A DNA stretch of 64,000 nucleotides from Rhynchosporium graminicola (Eukaryota > Ascomycota > Leotiomycetes > Helotiales > Ploettnerulaceae), in NCBI GenBank assembly GCA_900074885.1, contig FJUW01000012.1:806001-870000 (forward strand). The letters are read 5' to 3'. The position numbers and the translations under genes were made by a program. Under the pieces are notes generated by a model. That model did no database searches and was not told the DNA's origin. It saw only the letters and a list, made by a program, of their open reading frames with translations. Position 1 is the first letter of the stretch. Each line of letters opens with the position of its first letter. Of this stretch, positions 22,301 through 31,546 are shown in pieces.

Positions 22301-24985
22301 GCCCGCTCCATTCCCACAGGATCTTCCAGAGGCTCGGATTCACGTCGAGTCATCGCTCCGCATACTGTCTCTCACCTCATCCCGGAACAATTAGCAGGCA
22401 TGGTCTTCGATCAAGAGAATAAGAAGTGGGTCAAGACCAAGACTGCAGGCCCTGTCAATGGTACAAGGAACTTCGTTCCTTCAGACGAGACTGACGAGGA
22501 CCCCTTCGGTGATATACCCGATCTTTCCGTCAATGTAACACAAGAACTCCAGAGAATCAAGGCAGTCGCGGCGAAACGCCAGGAAGACGAACGCATGAAC
22601 GAGGCGGAAAAAAACTGCGAAAATCCAAGCAGTACCCTACCAGCATCAGGTCTGCTGGATGATGGGATCGAGTCGTATCCTATCGAGCATCCCTCCCAGG
22701 AGGAAACAGCCTTCCCTCAGCTTGCAAATCAGCATCACTCAGCTGGCTTAGATGTTCAATCCCCATCGTGCAAGGACCAGCCTACTCCAAAGGTACTGCC
22801 TAACCAGATCTCATACTTAGAAAAGCAAACGAAGGTTACTGAGGATGTTGAAAGGGAGATTTCGATTCACGAGGACCGTGTAGATCCCGAAAGTCCTCGG
22901 AGACGACGAAATGTCACCATCTCTTTCTCGTCACCTTTGGCATCCATCATCCAGTCTGCGGCATATGATGTGCACAGCAGCATTGAAGTCGACGCTGACG
23001 GTCTGAGTCAAGTAGGCACAGATGCTGACGAAACTTCTGCCAACAACAGCCTTATTATCTCTAAGAGAGAGTCTACTACCACCCAAAGGAGCACAACAAC
23101 GAAGAGTCGTCCTAAGTTCAGGAGCAACTCTCGTCGCATGTCGCTAGGCGGTCGCAACTTTACTGCTCGGCCCGTTTCACGTATCGACGAACAAGATGAG
23201 GATTCGGTCAACGAAGACTTAAAACATGAGCGAAGGAGGAGTGTTAGCATCGTTGTGTCCACCCCAGTTCCATCTAGGCATACCTCGGGCATCATTTTAG
23301 CAACACCTCGCCCAGGTCGCGAGATTGGCACTCTTACACTTACTCCACTTTCCGACTTTACTGTCCACCAAGCAGATGTATCACTGGGACTCGACGTCAG
23401 CTATATTGCCAACGGCCTCCGATATGGTGCTGGCAACAATTCCAAGAGAACTTTGTCTCTCTCAATAAAGGAGCTGGTGGAGAAGCTCACGGAAGTTGAG
23501 CCATACGAGCCATTCTGGGAGCACATCAAAGAGTTGAGCCTCAGAGACAAGAGACTTACAAATCTCCACAAGCTCAACGAGTTTTGTGAAGAATTAGTGC
23601 AGCTTGATGTCTCTCACAATAGTATTCGACAACTGGATGGTGTTCCTGCCACGACTCGAAATCTCCGAATATCTCATAATTGCCTGACAGACCTTGCCGC
23701 ATGGAATCATCTGCATAACCTACAATACCTTGATGTCTCCAATAACGATCTGGAATCTCTGTCGGCATTCAAGTCGCTTGTCCACTTGAGAGGTATACGA
23801 GCAGACAATAACAAGATCACATCTCTCGAAGGTGTAAAGCAACTCGACGGACTTCTAAGCCTTCGTTTACGTGGAAATGATGTTGCGTACGTCGACTTTG
23901 AGAGTACCGGACTTCAACGGCTATCAGAACTGGATTTGAAGGGCAACAAAGTCAATATTTTCCGGAACATTCAACAACTACAATCACTCTCAGCTCTCGA
24001 CCTTGAAGGAAACCTCTTGACCACCTTCTCCACAAGCGACGGCAAATCAATGTCGACGTTGAAGTACCTGAAGTTGAGTGACAACAAATTAGCAACCATC
24101 GACGTCGGGATGTACCCCAATCTTCGCTTACTTTATGTGGACCGAAATTGCCTCAGAACAGTTTCTGGCCTCCTCAATACCCAATATCTCGACAGCCTGT
24201 CAATGCGGGGACAACAAGCAGGCGTATCCATAGACCAAACGTTCCTGTCTGAAGCCTGTGAAGTCCGGAAACTCTTCCTCTCAGGCAATCTCCTGAAAAC
24301 ATTCGAGCCTCAAGTTGAATTCCTCAACCTGCAGTACCTGGAACTTGCCAATTGTGGCATCGAGTCACTACCAGAAGAGTTTGGTCACATGGTTCCGAAT
24401 ACGAGAATATTGAATATGAACTTCAATGCTTTGAGAGATATAAGACCTCTGCTTGGCATTGTTCGTCTGAAGAAGCTTTATCTTGCCGGCAATCGTTTGG
24501 CAAGACTTAGATCAACGACCTGCGTGCTGGCACAATTCCCGACTATGTCAATAGCTGATCTGAGGCACAACCCACTCACACTTGGTTTCTATCCCACCGT
24601 GACGGAAAGTCAAATTATCTCACGGCGAGACGGGGAGGGGGATGAGGAAGAAGTTCAGGAGAAGGACTCCTTCACTCTTGGTACGGCAGATAGGGGAAAG
24701 GATGAGAAGTACGCGGCTTGTCTAGATATGGAGACGCGGATGTTGCGAAGAGTTTATGAGGTGATGATCCTGAGTAATTGTCGCCGAGTTAAGACACTTG
24801 ATGGGTTGGAGGTTCGTAGGTCTTTGCTAAAGAGCAAAGATAATGTCTGGGATGCTTTGGTTAAAGCGGGAATTTTTGAAATGCTTCCGGAGGATGAGCA
24901 AGTAAGAGAGTTTGGAGAAACTGTGCCGGAGACGGAGAAAGTCGTGGAAGAGGAGAGATGGCCCGGCGAGGACAGTTTTGCTTAG
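19364..24985 (+). CDS. cdc11: Septation initiation network scaffold Cdc11/Nud1 family, leucine-rich repeats
   Basis: This protein anchors the septation/mitotic-exit kinase cascade at the spindle pole body, coupling mitosis to septum formation. It is a single uninterrupted 1,873-codon frame, unusually long for an intronless gene here. The N-terminus (MEQAWLDSLSEDWVSQPG) resembles the start of filamentous-fungal Cdc11 homologues. Residues about 30-1380 are disordered, with many SP/TP sites, basic clusters and short charged helices. From about residue 1384 (FWEHIKELSLRDKRLTNL) to about 1745 there are roughly a dozen leucine-rich repeats of the LxxLxLxxNxL type (for example LVQLDVSHNSIRQLDG, LQYLDVSNNDLESL, LKKLYLAGNRLARL). 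They are followed by a C-terminal cap with LRHNPLTLGFYP and RMLRRVYEVMILSNCRRVKTLDG, as in Nud1/Cdc11/centriolin. The ATG at 19364 is the first in frame. Confidence 0.92.
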   Translation: MEQAWLDSLSEDWVSQPGVSQPGSSNSPAPSLPSLSNSTSDPSKSRPASSRIPKYNPQKQTWTPARDENSPLSERSTNEHNIPLSQRRPSKLREITNGIRGRCVSRALSASTTQSVQYHTIEHKSVSLSPKRGVVETPEWKRRLLHGDVAYGEQCDLFGPAGLENMFRPPPAQTASPSKSHVVQDLGESSIMPSSPPPYNRNHEQEDTIPHEGDRNGGGQNRQQPRAMKYKLADQGESEFSVDDLSRSSSFRTVPAAVSRIPQVVMHSDSASQPESSIFYEQDPGRAVSGQSDIRNEELSPIYVARHNTIDGKIDYAALNLSPAELKRRLDQIREGSPGQSSQNQVDVTTETDDFAHNGRFVNMRRGGQSQEGSFQKRLLSPSSLPAIDESTMLPEESMQASTPKELPNIRKTRTSIDNQAPIVTQDSVPETYTPHQSPKKATGQVSKSNSGSPLKIFGTYDTFTNQKLLRRLSQFEEDLDPQSDNDVSGIFPTSSNTEKDVNQNRLQRDRGRKMSSFGAGELDSFQFSEGSYDSKESNADDEDKENLALPVLNRNTQNSFKFQLEASPDLSDGVVVHHRAKYTTTTSTLRQTTSIRKSIRSGTSSSSISGRTLSPQPEDLRTPRKRNGDSEGKRLPKSPLKDPTPKRRRTLRESEIGAAEGREIIGETDTLRDTHTEMQSVVGRKRKDARHGDNQQAANPTILAMRQILRPRTPTPSQRSSQQHEVAPLLEEPLTSSERAKRIQEQKIAKIQAELDFTGPFKLSAALGADQHMQDDSRKGSVTTQDFLDEAKKIMAGIRGKTRPRSGLTSLEESESEYDRGISPEVCPDDIDVEDSYQESTQEPFSRPPSRDGKPLLRLPVKQEDPALLDHLRKYQEQGEMGDILASSMRSIAMAKEAVDAAKEVDRRTEETIARTLGRSIDLEGTIESEPGNIRISQNPDAQRKRKHSTSTARTGGDDQHEDDFPSQGSNGSSGQSTARSIPTGSSRGSDSRRVIAPHTVSHLIPEQLAGMVFDQENKKWVKTKTAGPVNGTRNFVPSDETDEDPFGDIPDLSVNVTQELQRIKAVAAKRQEDERMNEAEKNCENPSSTLPASGLLDDGIESYPIEHPSQEETAFPQLANQHHSAGLDVQSPSCKDQPTPKVLPNQISYLEKQTKVTEDVEREISIHEDRVDPESPRRRRNVTISFSSPLASIIQSAAYDVHSSIEVDADGLSQVGTDADETSANNSLIISKRESTTTQRSTTTKSRPKFRSNSRRMSLGGRNFTARPVSRIDEQDEDSVNEDLKHERRRSVSIVVSTPVPSRHTSGIILATPRPGREIGTLTLTPLSDFTVHQADVSLGLDVSYIANGLRYGAGNNSKRTLSLSIKELVEKLTEVEPYEPFWEHIKELSLRDKRLTNLHKLNEFCEELVQLDVSHNSIRQLDGVPATTRNLRISHNCLTDLAAWNHLHNLQYLDVSNNDLESLSAFKSLVHLRGIRADNNKITSLEGVKQLDGLLSLRLRGNDVAYVDFESTGLQRLSELDLKGNKVNIFRNIQQLQSLSALDLEGNLLTTFSTSDGKSMSTLKYLKLSDNKLATIDVGMYPNLRLLYVDRNCLRTVSGLLNTQYLDSLSMRGQQAGVSIDQTFLSEACEVRKLFLSGNLLKTFEPQVEFLNLQYLELANCGIESLPEEFGHMVPNTRILNMNFNALRDIRPLLGIVRLKKLYLAGNRLARLRSTTCVLAQFPTMSIADLRHNPLTLGFYPTVTESQIISRRDGEGDEEEVQEKDSFTLGTADRGKDEKYAACLDMETRMLRRVYEVMILSNCRRVKTLDGLEVRRSLLKSKDNVWDALVKAGIFEMLPEDEQVREFGETVPETEKVVEEERWPGEDSFA

Positions 24986-25650
24986 GGGTTCTTTTTTTAC
25001 CAGGAGAGTGATAGTGCTATGAGTATTTGTTATAGTGTATACATAGCGTGGTGTCTTGGTGTCGTTTTGGGAGGGTATGGAGGCTTGATATGAGTAATGG
25101 AATAACGGCATTGGTCATGATTGCAACACACTCCTCCTACACGATTTGCTAAACTCGCGTCCATTTGAGTGAGATTATTGAAATATTCATCAAAGTCATC
25201 AAGTACACAACACATAGAAGCAACATGCCGAGTGCCTCTCGAGTTCACGATCTAATTATATGACATATATCCACTTCAAAACAAAATTAAGTAAAGCAGA
25301 TCGAAAGCTAGAAAGTGACATTTATAACGCGTATTATGTACAATGTGCGACCCGAGGCCGAGGGAATTCGTCTCCAGCGAAGCGATTTTTCAAGCTCGTT
25401 GTAAATTCATCATCTGAGACTATAACTTACAGTAAGTTCATCAAAAGGTTATGTGATTTTGAATTATTTCTTGCATAATGGCGCGAGATCTTTTTATGAC
25501 ATTTTTGAATCGAGTTGCGATAGTCAATTATACCTAGCTACATCATCCGTTCATTGGACACAAGCTTGGGTAGCTTTCACAATATTTGGACTACAGAAAT
25601 GCAAGTAAGCATAAATGTGACTTTGATCATAGAATTTTTCCTTTCATTAT
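24986..25650. other. Intergenic between convergent genes
   Basis: About 665 bp between the 3' ends of cdc11 and the enoyl-CoA isomerase-like gene. Only short unconvincing frames are present. Confidence 0.6.
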
Positions 25651-26472
25651 TTAAAGTTTAGCCTTATTAGCATTCTTCTCCCACTCGGCAACTCTCTTGC
25701 TTCCTACCCCCCTCCTCTCATCATCCCTCCTCAAATTGTCCTTATCCCTCTTCTCTTCCAGCTCATGCCCCTCCAAATATCCCACCGTCTCCCGAAACAT
25801 TTCCCCCTTCAACAGCCCATAAACCCCCGTCTTAGCTCTCTGCGTCAACAACCTCTCCTCAATAAACTTCATCGTCTCCTCCATTCCTCCAAGTCCATCC
25901 ACGATCCCATTCTCAAAAGCTTCCTTCCCGCTAAACCGCTTGGCTTCGAGAACCATTATTTTGTAGACGCCGGGAGTGAGTTTTTGACGGAATATGGAGG
26001 ACATGGCTGGTTTAAGAGGAACGCCGAGATCGAGTTCGTTGAGGCAGAGGAAGCCGCGGGTGGGGTTGAAGATGCGGTAGTCGTGGTACATCGCGAGCAT
26101 GACCCCTCCAGCGAAGGCATGTCCATTTACCAAAGCTACTGTGGGCATCGGATACAACAGAAGCCTTTTGAATAATGCAAACATGCTATTCGGGAAAAAT
26201 CCCGTTGTGTTTGATGCATGTTCGAGGTCCAGCCCGTTACTGTAAAACTTCTGAATACCTGACGTGGTGATAACCACTCCATGAGGATGAGAGAATTCCA
26301 AGATGTCGAGAGCGAGGATGATGGCTTGACAGAAAGCTGTTACAAGACGGTTGTCGGGAGGGGATGTGAAGGTTAGGACATAGACTCCGGGAGCTGGTGT
26401 GGTGCAAACTACAGCACCGGAGTTCTTGTTTGATACGAGAATCGGGACTGTGAAGAGAGGCTGGGCTGTCAT
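25651..26472 (-). CDS. Enoyl-CoA hydratase/isomerase family protein, probable peroxisomal delta3,delta2-enoyl-CoA isomerase
   Basis: This is a crotonase-fold enzyme of 273 residues, single exon, likely acting in beta-oxidation of unsaturated fatty acids by shifting a 3-enoyl double bond to position 2. Visible family features are the substrate-loop segment FYSNGLDLEH (about residue 76), the oxyanion-hole segment VNGHAFAGGVMLAMYHD (about 115-131) and LNELDLGVPLKPAM (about 143). The Glu of that last motif sits where isomerases of the plant and fungal ECI type carry the catalytic acid. The protein ends in AKL, a canonical type 1 peroxisomal targeting signal, so matrix import is expected. The length matches the family (240-290). 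The ATG at 26472 is the first in frame. Hydratase rather than isomerase activity cannot be excluded from sequence alone. Confidence 0.88.
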   Translation of the reverse strand: MTAQPLFTVPILVSNKNSGAVVCTTPAPGVYVLTFTSPPDNRLVTAFCQAIILALDILEFSHPHGVVITTSGIQKFYSNGLDLEHASNTTGFFPNSMFALFKRLLLYPMPTVALVNGHAFAGGVMLAMYHDYRIFNPTRGFLCLNELDLGVPLKPAMSSIFRQKLTPGVYKIMVLEAKRFSGKEAFENGIVDGLGGMEETMKFIEERLLTQRAKTGVYGLLKGEMFRETVGYLEGHELEEKRDKDNLRRDDERRGVGSKRVAEWEKNANKAKL

Positions 26473-27116
26473 CTTGAAGGGTGTATAGATTCATCAGCGG
26501 AGTATCTAAACAATGAACGGATATAGAGCTGATGTCCAAGCTTTCGGAGCTCGACTTAGTGGTGGTTGGATACTACCTAATCAACATGTGTTAAGGCTGG
26601 ACCTCGGCTAGAGCAGGCTGAAACCACGGATGATTCAGGCCGAGGTCATACTTACTAGGGAATTCAAAAGTAAGAAGCAGCTCCGACATACTTGGTGTAC
26701 ATCTCGTCCAGTAGGATTAGAATTATTGATTCCAACCAAGTGCCAAGTATTAATCATTCCATTAGGAGCAGGCGAGGTCGAGGCTAGTCAAATTTGTCTC
26801 GGGCGAGACGCTATAAGGGTCCAAAGCAAACCTATCATTTCGGAATTTGAAAGTCATCAAAAGGTTCGGGGACTTGTAAGAAGTACTTCGGGTCATGTAC
26901 TGAGATACCTTCGTGACTTTAATATACGGAGAGCTACGACCTTGAAATATGCCGAACCAGCCTCGGGCTCGGGCTGAATGCACTAAGACCCTGCCCCTGC
27001 CACTGATATCAAGTGCGAGGCTGAGATATGGGTCTTGGCATCGATTGCAGCTGGATTCGAGTTCTGTTGTTACAATAACGTCCGCTTCAGCTTATTCTTA
27101 GATTTGTACCGCAACA
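26473..27116. other. Divergent intergenic region with decayed palindromic modules
   Basis: This separates the isomerase-like gene from ALG2. It holds two AAAGTC...GACTTT-type modules (26850-26875 and 26894-26920), described separately. A 115-residue plus frame here has no family features. Confidence 0.55.
26850..26920. repeat. Two AAAGTC...GACTTT-type imperfect palindrome modules
   Basis: 26850-26875 begins AAAGTC and ends GGGGACTT. 26894-26920 ends ATACCTTCGTGACTTT. Both resemble modules at 31165-31333, 33654-33743 and 52801-52827. Confidence 0.5.
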
Positions 27117-28749
27117 ATGGCATCCAGCACGCCAAAGAAAAAAACAATAATCTTCTTCCATCCTGATCTGGGAATTGGGGGCGCAGAACGTCTCGTCATC
27201 GATGCTGCCGTGGGACTTCAAAATCGAGGCCATGAGGTTGTTATATTTACTAGTCACTGTGATCCCAAGCACTGCTTCGACGAAGCTCGAGATGGTGGGT
27301 CAGTTCGCCTCTATGTAACTGCGAAATCTCACCAGCCTTCTAGGTACCCTCGATGTCCGGGTTCGTGGCAATTGGCTCATACCGGCCTCTATTTTCTCGC
27401 GATTCACCATTATTTGCGCCATCCTCCGTCAGCTTCATATAATCTTCGCAACATACTGCCGCTCTGAAATTAAGGCTCTTAAACCAGATGCCTTCTTCGT
27501 CGACCAACTAAGCGCAGGCCTACCATGGCTAGCCTATCTATATCCAAATCCACGAATACTGTTCTACTGTCACTTTCCCGATCTCTTGCTGGCGCAAGGC
27601 CGTACAGCATGGTGGAAGCGGGTGTACAGAATACCCTTTGACTTCATCGAGCAATGGAGTATGAGTTTTGCAGATTCAATTGCCGTCAATTCCGGGTTCA
27701 CGAAGGGAGTGGTGGGCAGTGTTTGGCCAAATCTGGTGGCCGAGAAAGATTTACAGGTCGTTTACCCTTGTGTAGATATCAAAGAGAAGACATCCGAGTT
27801 TATTGATGCACCTGTAACGGCGTGGCAGGAAAAGAGCATTTTGCTGAGCATAAATCGGTTCGAGAGGAAGAAAGATATTGGCCTTGCGATCAAGGCATAT
27901 GCTGGGCTGGAGAAGAAAGCTAGAGTAAAAGTCATGTTGGTCTTAGCAGGTCAGTTTATACAAGAGGTTTGATTCAAGTTACTTACTATCGCAGGTGGCT
28001 ACGACAATCGCGTTCAAGAAAATGTGGTTTATCACAAGGAACTTGTCAAATTGGCTGAGGGTCTGGGTTTTAAAACAGCAACTACCAAGACGATAGTCAC
28101 GGCATTAAATGTTCCGGAAGACGTCGATATTCTGTTCTTACTATCAGTGCCGAATGCGTTGAAGGATATTTTGCTCAAGTCAGCCCGCCTGTTGATCTAT
28201 ACCCCGTCAAACGAGCATTTTGGCATCGTGCCTCTAGAGGCTATGTTAGTTGGAGTTCCAGTCCTGGCCGCCAATACTGGAGGACCACTGGAAACAGTTG
28301 TGGACGGAGAGACAGGTTGGCTCTGCCCACCCGGGGACACCAAAAGCTGGACAGCGGTCATCAACGACGTACTGCACAAGATGTCTGACAAAGACATGAA
28401 GAGGATAGGTGCCGCTGGGATCATCAGAGTTAAGCGTGAATTTTCTGATGTCAAAATGGCTGAGAGGCTCGATGAGATCATTACAGCTATGGTCAATGTT
28501 CCTCGGAAGAGTTGCATTCAGATATCGATGTTTTGCATGACTGTCCTCCTGTTGATTTACGATACGGGATACTTTGTATACAGGTCGAAGCATGAAGAGG
28601 GCTATGCGAAGGGACTACCGAAGAAGCTGATGCCTCCATTCACATATAGTGCATTGGCAATCATAGGCTGGATGGGATATCTGACGATCAGCTTGATAGG
28701 AAAGCCAAAAGTTCGGCAGCTAGTCGGAGTGCCGAAAAAGACTCAGTAA
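27117..28749 (+). CDS. alg2: ALG2, alpha-1,3/1,6-mannosyltransferase of lipid-linked oligosaccharide synthesis
   Basis: On the cytosolic face of the ER this GT4 enzyme adds the second and third mannose to dolichol-linked Man1GlcNAc2 in the N-glycan pathway. Three exons: 27117-27294, 27344-27949 and 27995-28749, with introns of 49 and 45 bp, giving 512 residues; the yeast protein has 503. The N-terminus has the family motif HPDLGIGGAERLVIDAA (residues about 14-30). The central part has FFVDQLSAGLPWL and ILFYCHFPDLLL. The nucleotide-sugar-binding lobe carries LLSINRFERKKDIGLAI. The EX7E catalytic motif reads NEHFGIVPLEAM, followed by NTGGPLETV. Two hydrophobic segments near the C-terminus (around residues 445-465 and 480-500) fit the known membrane attachment. 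The first intron uses a GTGGGT donor, less usual, but the phase and the conserved GTLDVRVRGNWL continuation support it. The start is AACAATGG. Confidence 0.93.
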
Positions 28750-29433
28750 AATGATAACAGAATAAAAGTGTATCAGCCTACATGAAGAGGATGTTGTCTA
28801 CCGATATTATCAACCAATCTGATTGGAGAGGAATGTTGGATGCCATACAAGGTCGCCACTTATGCTGTCCTTTTTCTACACCAATCTTTCTGAATGGCAA
28901 ATCGCGCTGCCTAAGTCAGTAACATACCGCTGTCAGTACCAGATAGGGTCAGAAGCCCGTGAATGACAGGTCGAGTAACAACAGCTGCAGCCGGAAATGT
29001 TATCAATTTGAAACTAGAAACATCTTCTTTACGTTAACGTGATAGAGCAGCTTTTTTTCATGGGTGTTCATCTGAAATAATGGTAATCATCACGTCTCGC
29101 TTGTGGCGAGAAACAAGCATTGTAGTACTGAAACCTTAAAATTGGCCCCTCTCAGCTTATCCTGTCACAGAACAACCTAGATCCAATGAGCTTATAAGTA
29201 CCTTTATTCTACACAGATGACTCAATCTTGAGATCGGTTACTCTACCAAGCGGTCTTCCAAAAGTACAACCGGCGGAAACTCTACCAAGCTACCAACAGC
29301 TACCTCGCCCCGCCATTGGCTACCATCTCAGTACAGCTCCAGGTAGTGCATCGCTGGTCACCGCAGAGTCAAGCCAAATAGCCATCAGATCACTCGCTGA
29401 GTTTTGGAATCAACCGCATATCTGCTTTTCACG
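28750..29433. other. Intergenic, no gene recognised
   Basis: About 680 bp between ALG2 and the FAD oxidoreductase gene, presumably the ALG2 terminator and the next promoter. Confidence 0.6.
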
Positions 29434-30969
29434 ATGGTTTTGATAATGCGCGCAGCGCCCATAAGGGCGTTGCCTCCACGGAGGATCCTTCTCTGTGCTA
29501 CAAACGCTACGGTGGAATCAAAGTTCTCTGGTCTGAAGAGATTTTCGCAGATGAAGAGTGATACGAAGTACGAGGCGGTGGTAGTTGGAGCTGGTAAGCA
29601 TACGTTTATTTCAAGCGCCGCTTCAGTAGAAAATCTCAAGAGTTTCTGAAAATCATGGAAACATTTATATTTTCGAAAATATAGCTCGGGTGGCGGTCTC
29701 GTTTGTTTTGGTTCCAATGAGTTATGCTGACTCTACATAGGTCCAGCAGGTATAGCCGTAGTAGGCAACCTTTTAGAGCAGAAGAGAGGTCCTATCTTAT
29801 GGGTTGACCATGAATTAAAAGCTGGACGGCTGAACAAATACTATAGGGAGGTTCCCAGGTATGTGAACGCCCCCGATGGTTGATCAACACGTGGTTTAAC
29901 AATTCAATAGTAACACCAAGGTCAAGCGCTTTGTAACATATGCCGAGGGCGTGACGCCATTCTTAGACATAGCAAAGGAGACTCGGACTCCAAATGCTTA
30001 CACACATCTCAAAAGTCTAGATCAAGAAGATACCTGCCACATTGCACAAGCGGCAGATCTATGTCTCATGCTTACTGAAGGATTGAACGAGTCCAAAGGT
30101 GTTCACAAGCAGCTTGGGAATGTGTCTGATGCTTCATGGTCAGATGTAAGTGCTCCTCATCTATATATGTTGACCTTGATAATTCAACTAACTGCTCCAA
30201 GTCCACCAACTGGAACGTCACTGTCACTTCGCCAGATGAGAAATTCCCAGGTCCTACCTCCGTCTCAGCAGACTTACTCGTCCTCTGCACCGGCTCAGCA
30301 CCTACCAAAAGACCCCTTCCAGTTGACGGGTTCAAAGATATCGGGCTCGACCCAGCACTAAACCCTCCTCTCCTCGCTAAGCTCATCTCCAACACTTCAA
30401 ACCAAACAGTAGGTGTAATCGGTGCCTCTCACAGCGCAATTCTCGTCCTTCGGAACCTCTACAACCTCGCCCAATCCACACATCCGAATCTCAAAGTATT
30501 ATGGTTTACTCGTCACTCATTGCGCTACGCAGAAGAACGCGATGGCTGGATTTTCCGAGATAATACTGGACTGAAAGGTGCAGTTGCTACATGGGCGAAA
30601 GAGAATCTCGAAGAAGACGTCTCGGCCTCTTCAGATGTCAGTAAGTACATCACTAAGATCAACACGCATACCGATGAAGAAGAGGCCTACAAGCGCCATC
30701 TACCTACATGCACGCATGTTGTCCAAGCAGTTGGGTTCAGGCAAAACAAGCTGCCGATGTTGACGAGAAATGGGGAGGAATTCAAGGCTGTTTATAATAA
30801 TAGGACAGCTGAGTTTACGGATGAGAAAGGTGAAGAAGTGAAGAATTTGTATGCAGCGGGGATTGCCTGGCCTGAGCAGGTGACTGATCCAGAGGGGAAT
30901 GTGGAACATGCTGTTGGGTTGGCTAAGTTCATGAATTACCTGAAGAGAGTCGTGCCTCAGTGGTCTTGA
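29434..30969 (+). CDS. FAD/NAD(P)-binding oxidoreductase, possibly mitochondrial
   Basis: This flavoprotein has two nucleotide-binding Rossmann folds. Four exons: 29434-29593, 29741-29858, 29911-30145 and 30202-30969, with introns of 147, 52 and 56 bp, giving 426 residues. The FAD-binding motif [14 protein letters not shown] (residues about 49-62) is split by the first intron. A second dinucleotide motif, [17 protein letters not shown], lies around residue 245. The C-terminus has the [12 protein letters not shown] segment typical of the FAD-contacting end of pyridine nucleotide-disulfide oxidoreductase relatives. There is no CxxC redox pair, so it is unlikely to be a thioredoxin reductase. 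The first about 40 residues ([20 protein letters not shown]) are Arg-rich and free of acidic residues, like a mitochondrial presequence. ATG at 29434 is chosen because the frame further upstream starts with TTG. The substrate is unknown. It is convergent with an acyltransferase gene. Confidence 0.8.
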
Positions 30970-31546
30970 AGTGTTGTAAGAAGATGGGAGCTGCGGTCAT
31001 GGACTCTACTATACAACTTTGTGGCCCGTTTGACTGTTTCGTGTCTCATAATAGCATTTATTGGCGTTCTAGTGTAGCATAGACTATCGGATTGTGTTTT
31101 TCGATCGTTGTACCGCTCTTACGCTCTAAGCCTGACTTATTTCGTGCCCGGTGAAGTGAAGAACAAAGTCACGTATCGGTTTCGTGACTTTAAACAGTAC
31201 TCCCTATATAGAATTGAAGGCCAAGAAAAAGTTCATGACTTTTCCTTTTTAAAACTGCTGGGTGAAGTTCTGATAAAGTCTCTTGACCTGGGGTATGACT
31301 TTATGATAAGTCTTGCACGACCTTAGTGACTTTGTATTCGAATTGATCACTTACTCGCTTGTGTCGAAATCGAAATGGCCCAGTCTTGAGACTGTACATC
31401 ATTACATCATTAACATCTGTAGACAAATTTTAGCCATTTCGAACCGGAATCCATGCTCTGAAACCTCTATGGAATCAATGCAACAGTGTGAAAACCACCT
31501 TTCAAGGCCTACCTGAGATATTTGTTGAGAATCATCATTCATTCAT
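30970..31546. other. Intergenic with clustered palindromic modules
   Basis: This lies between the convergent oxidoreductase and acyltransferase genes. It contains four AAAGTC...GACTTT-like modules (31165-31333). No gene is seen. Confidence 0.55.
31165..31333. repeat. Cluster of four AAAGTC...GACTTT imperfect palindromes
   Basis: Modules lie at 31165-31191 (perfect 9-bp arms AAAGTCACG and CGTGACTTT around a 9-bp loop), 31228-31242 (AAAGTTCATGACTTT), 31275-31302 (AAAGTCTCTTG...ATGACTTT) and 31306-31333 (ATAAGTCTTG...GTGACTTT). Three of the four are 27-28 bp long. The spacing is irregular, so this is a cluster of related units, not a simple tandem array. Confidence 0.6.

Noticed and set aside
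29434..30969. Thioredoxin reductase
   Set aside because: The two Rossmann motifs fit the wider superfamily, but the CxxC redox-active pair is missing.
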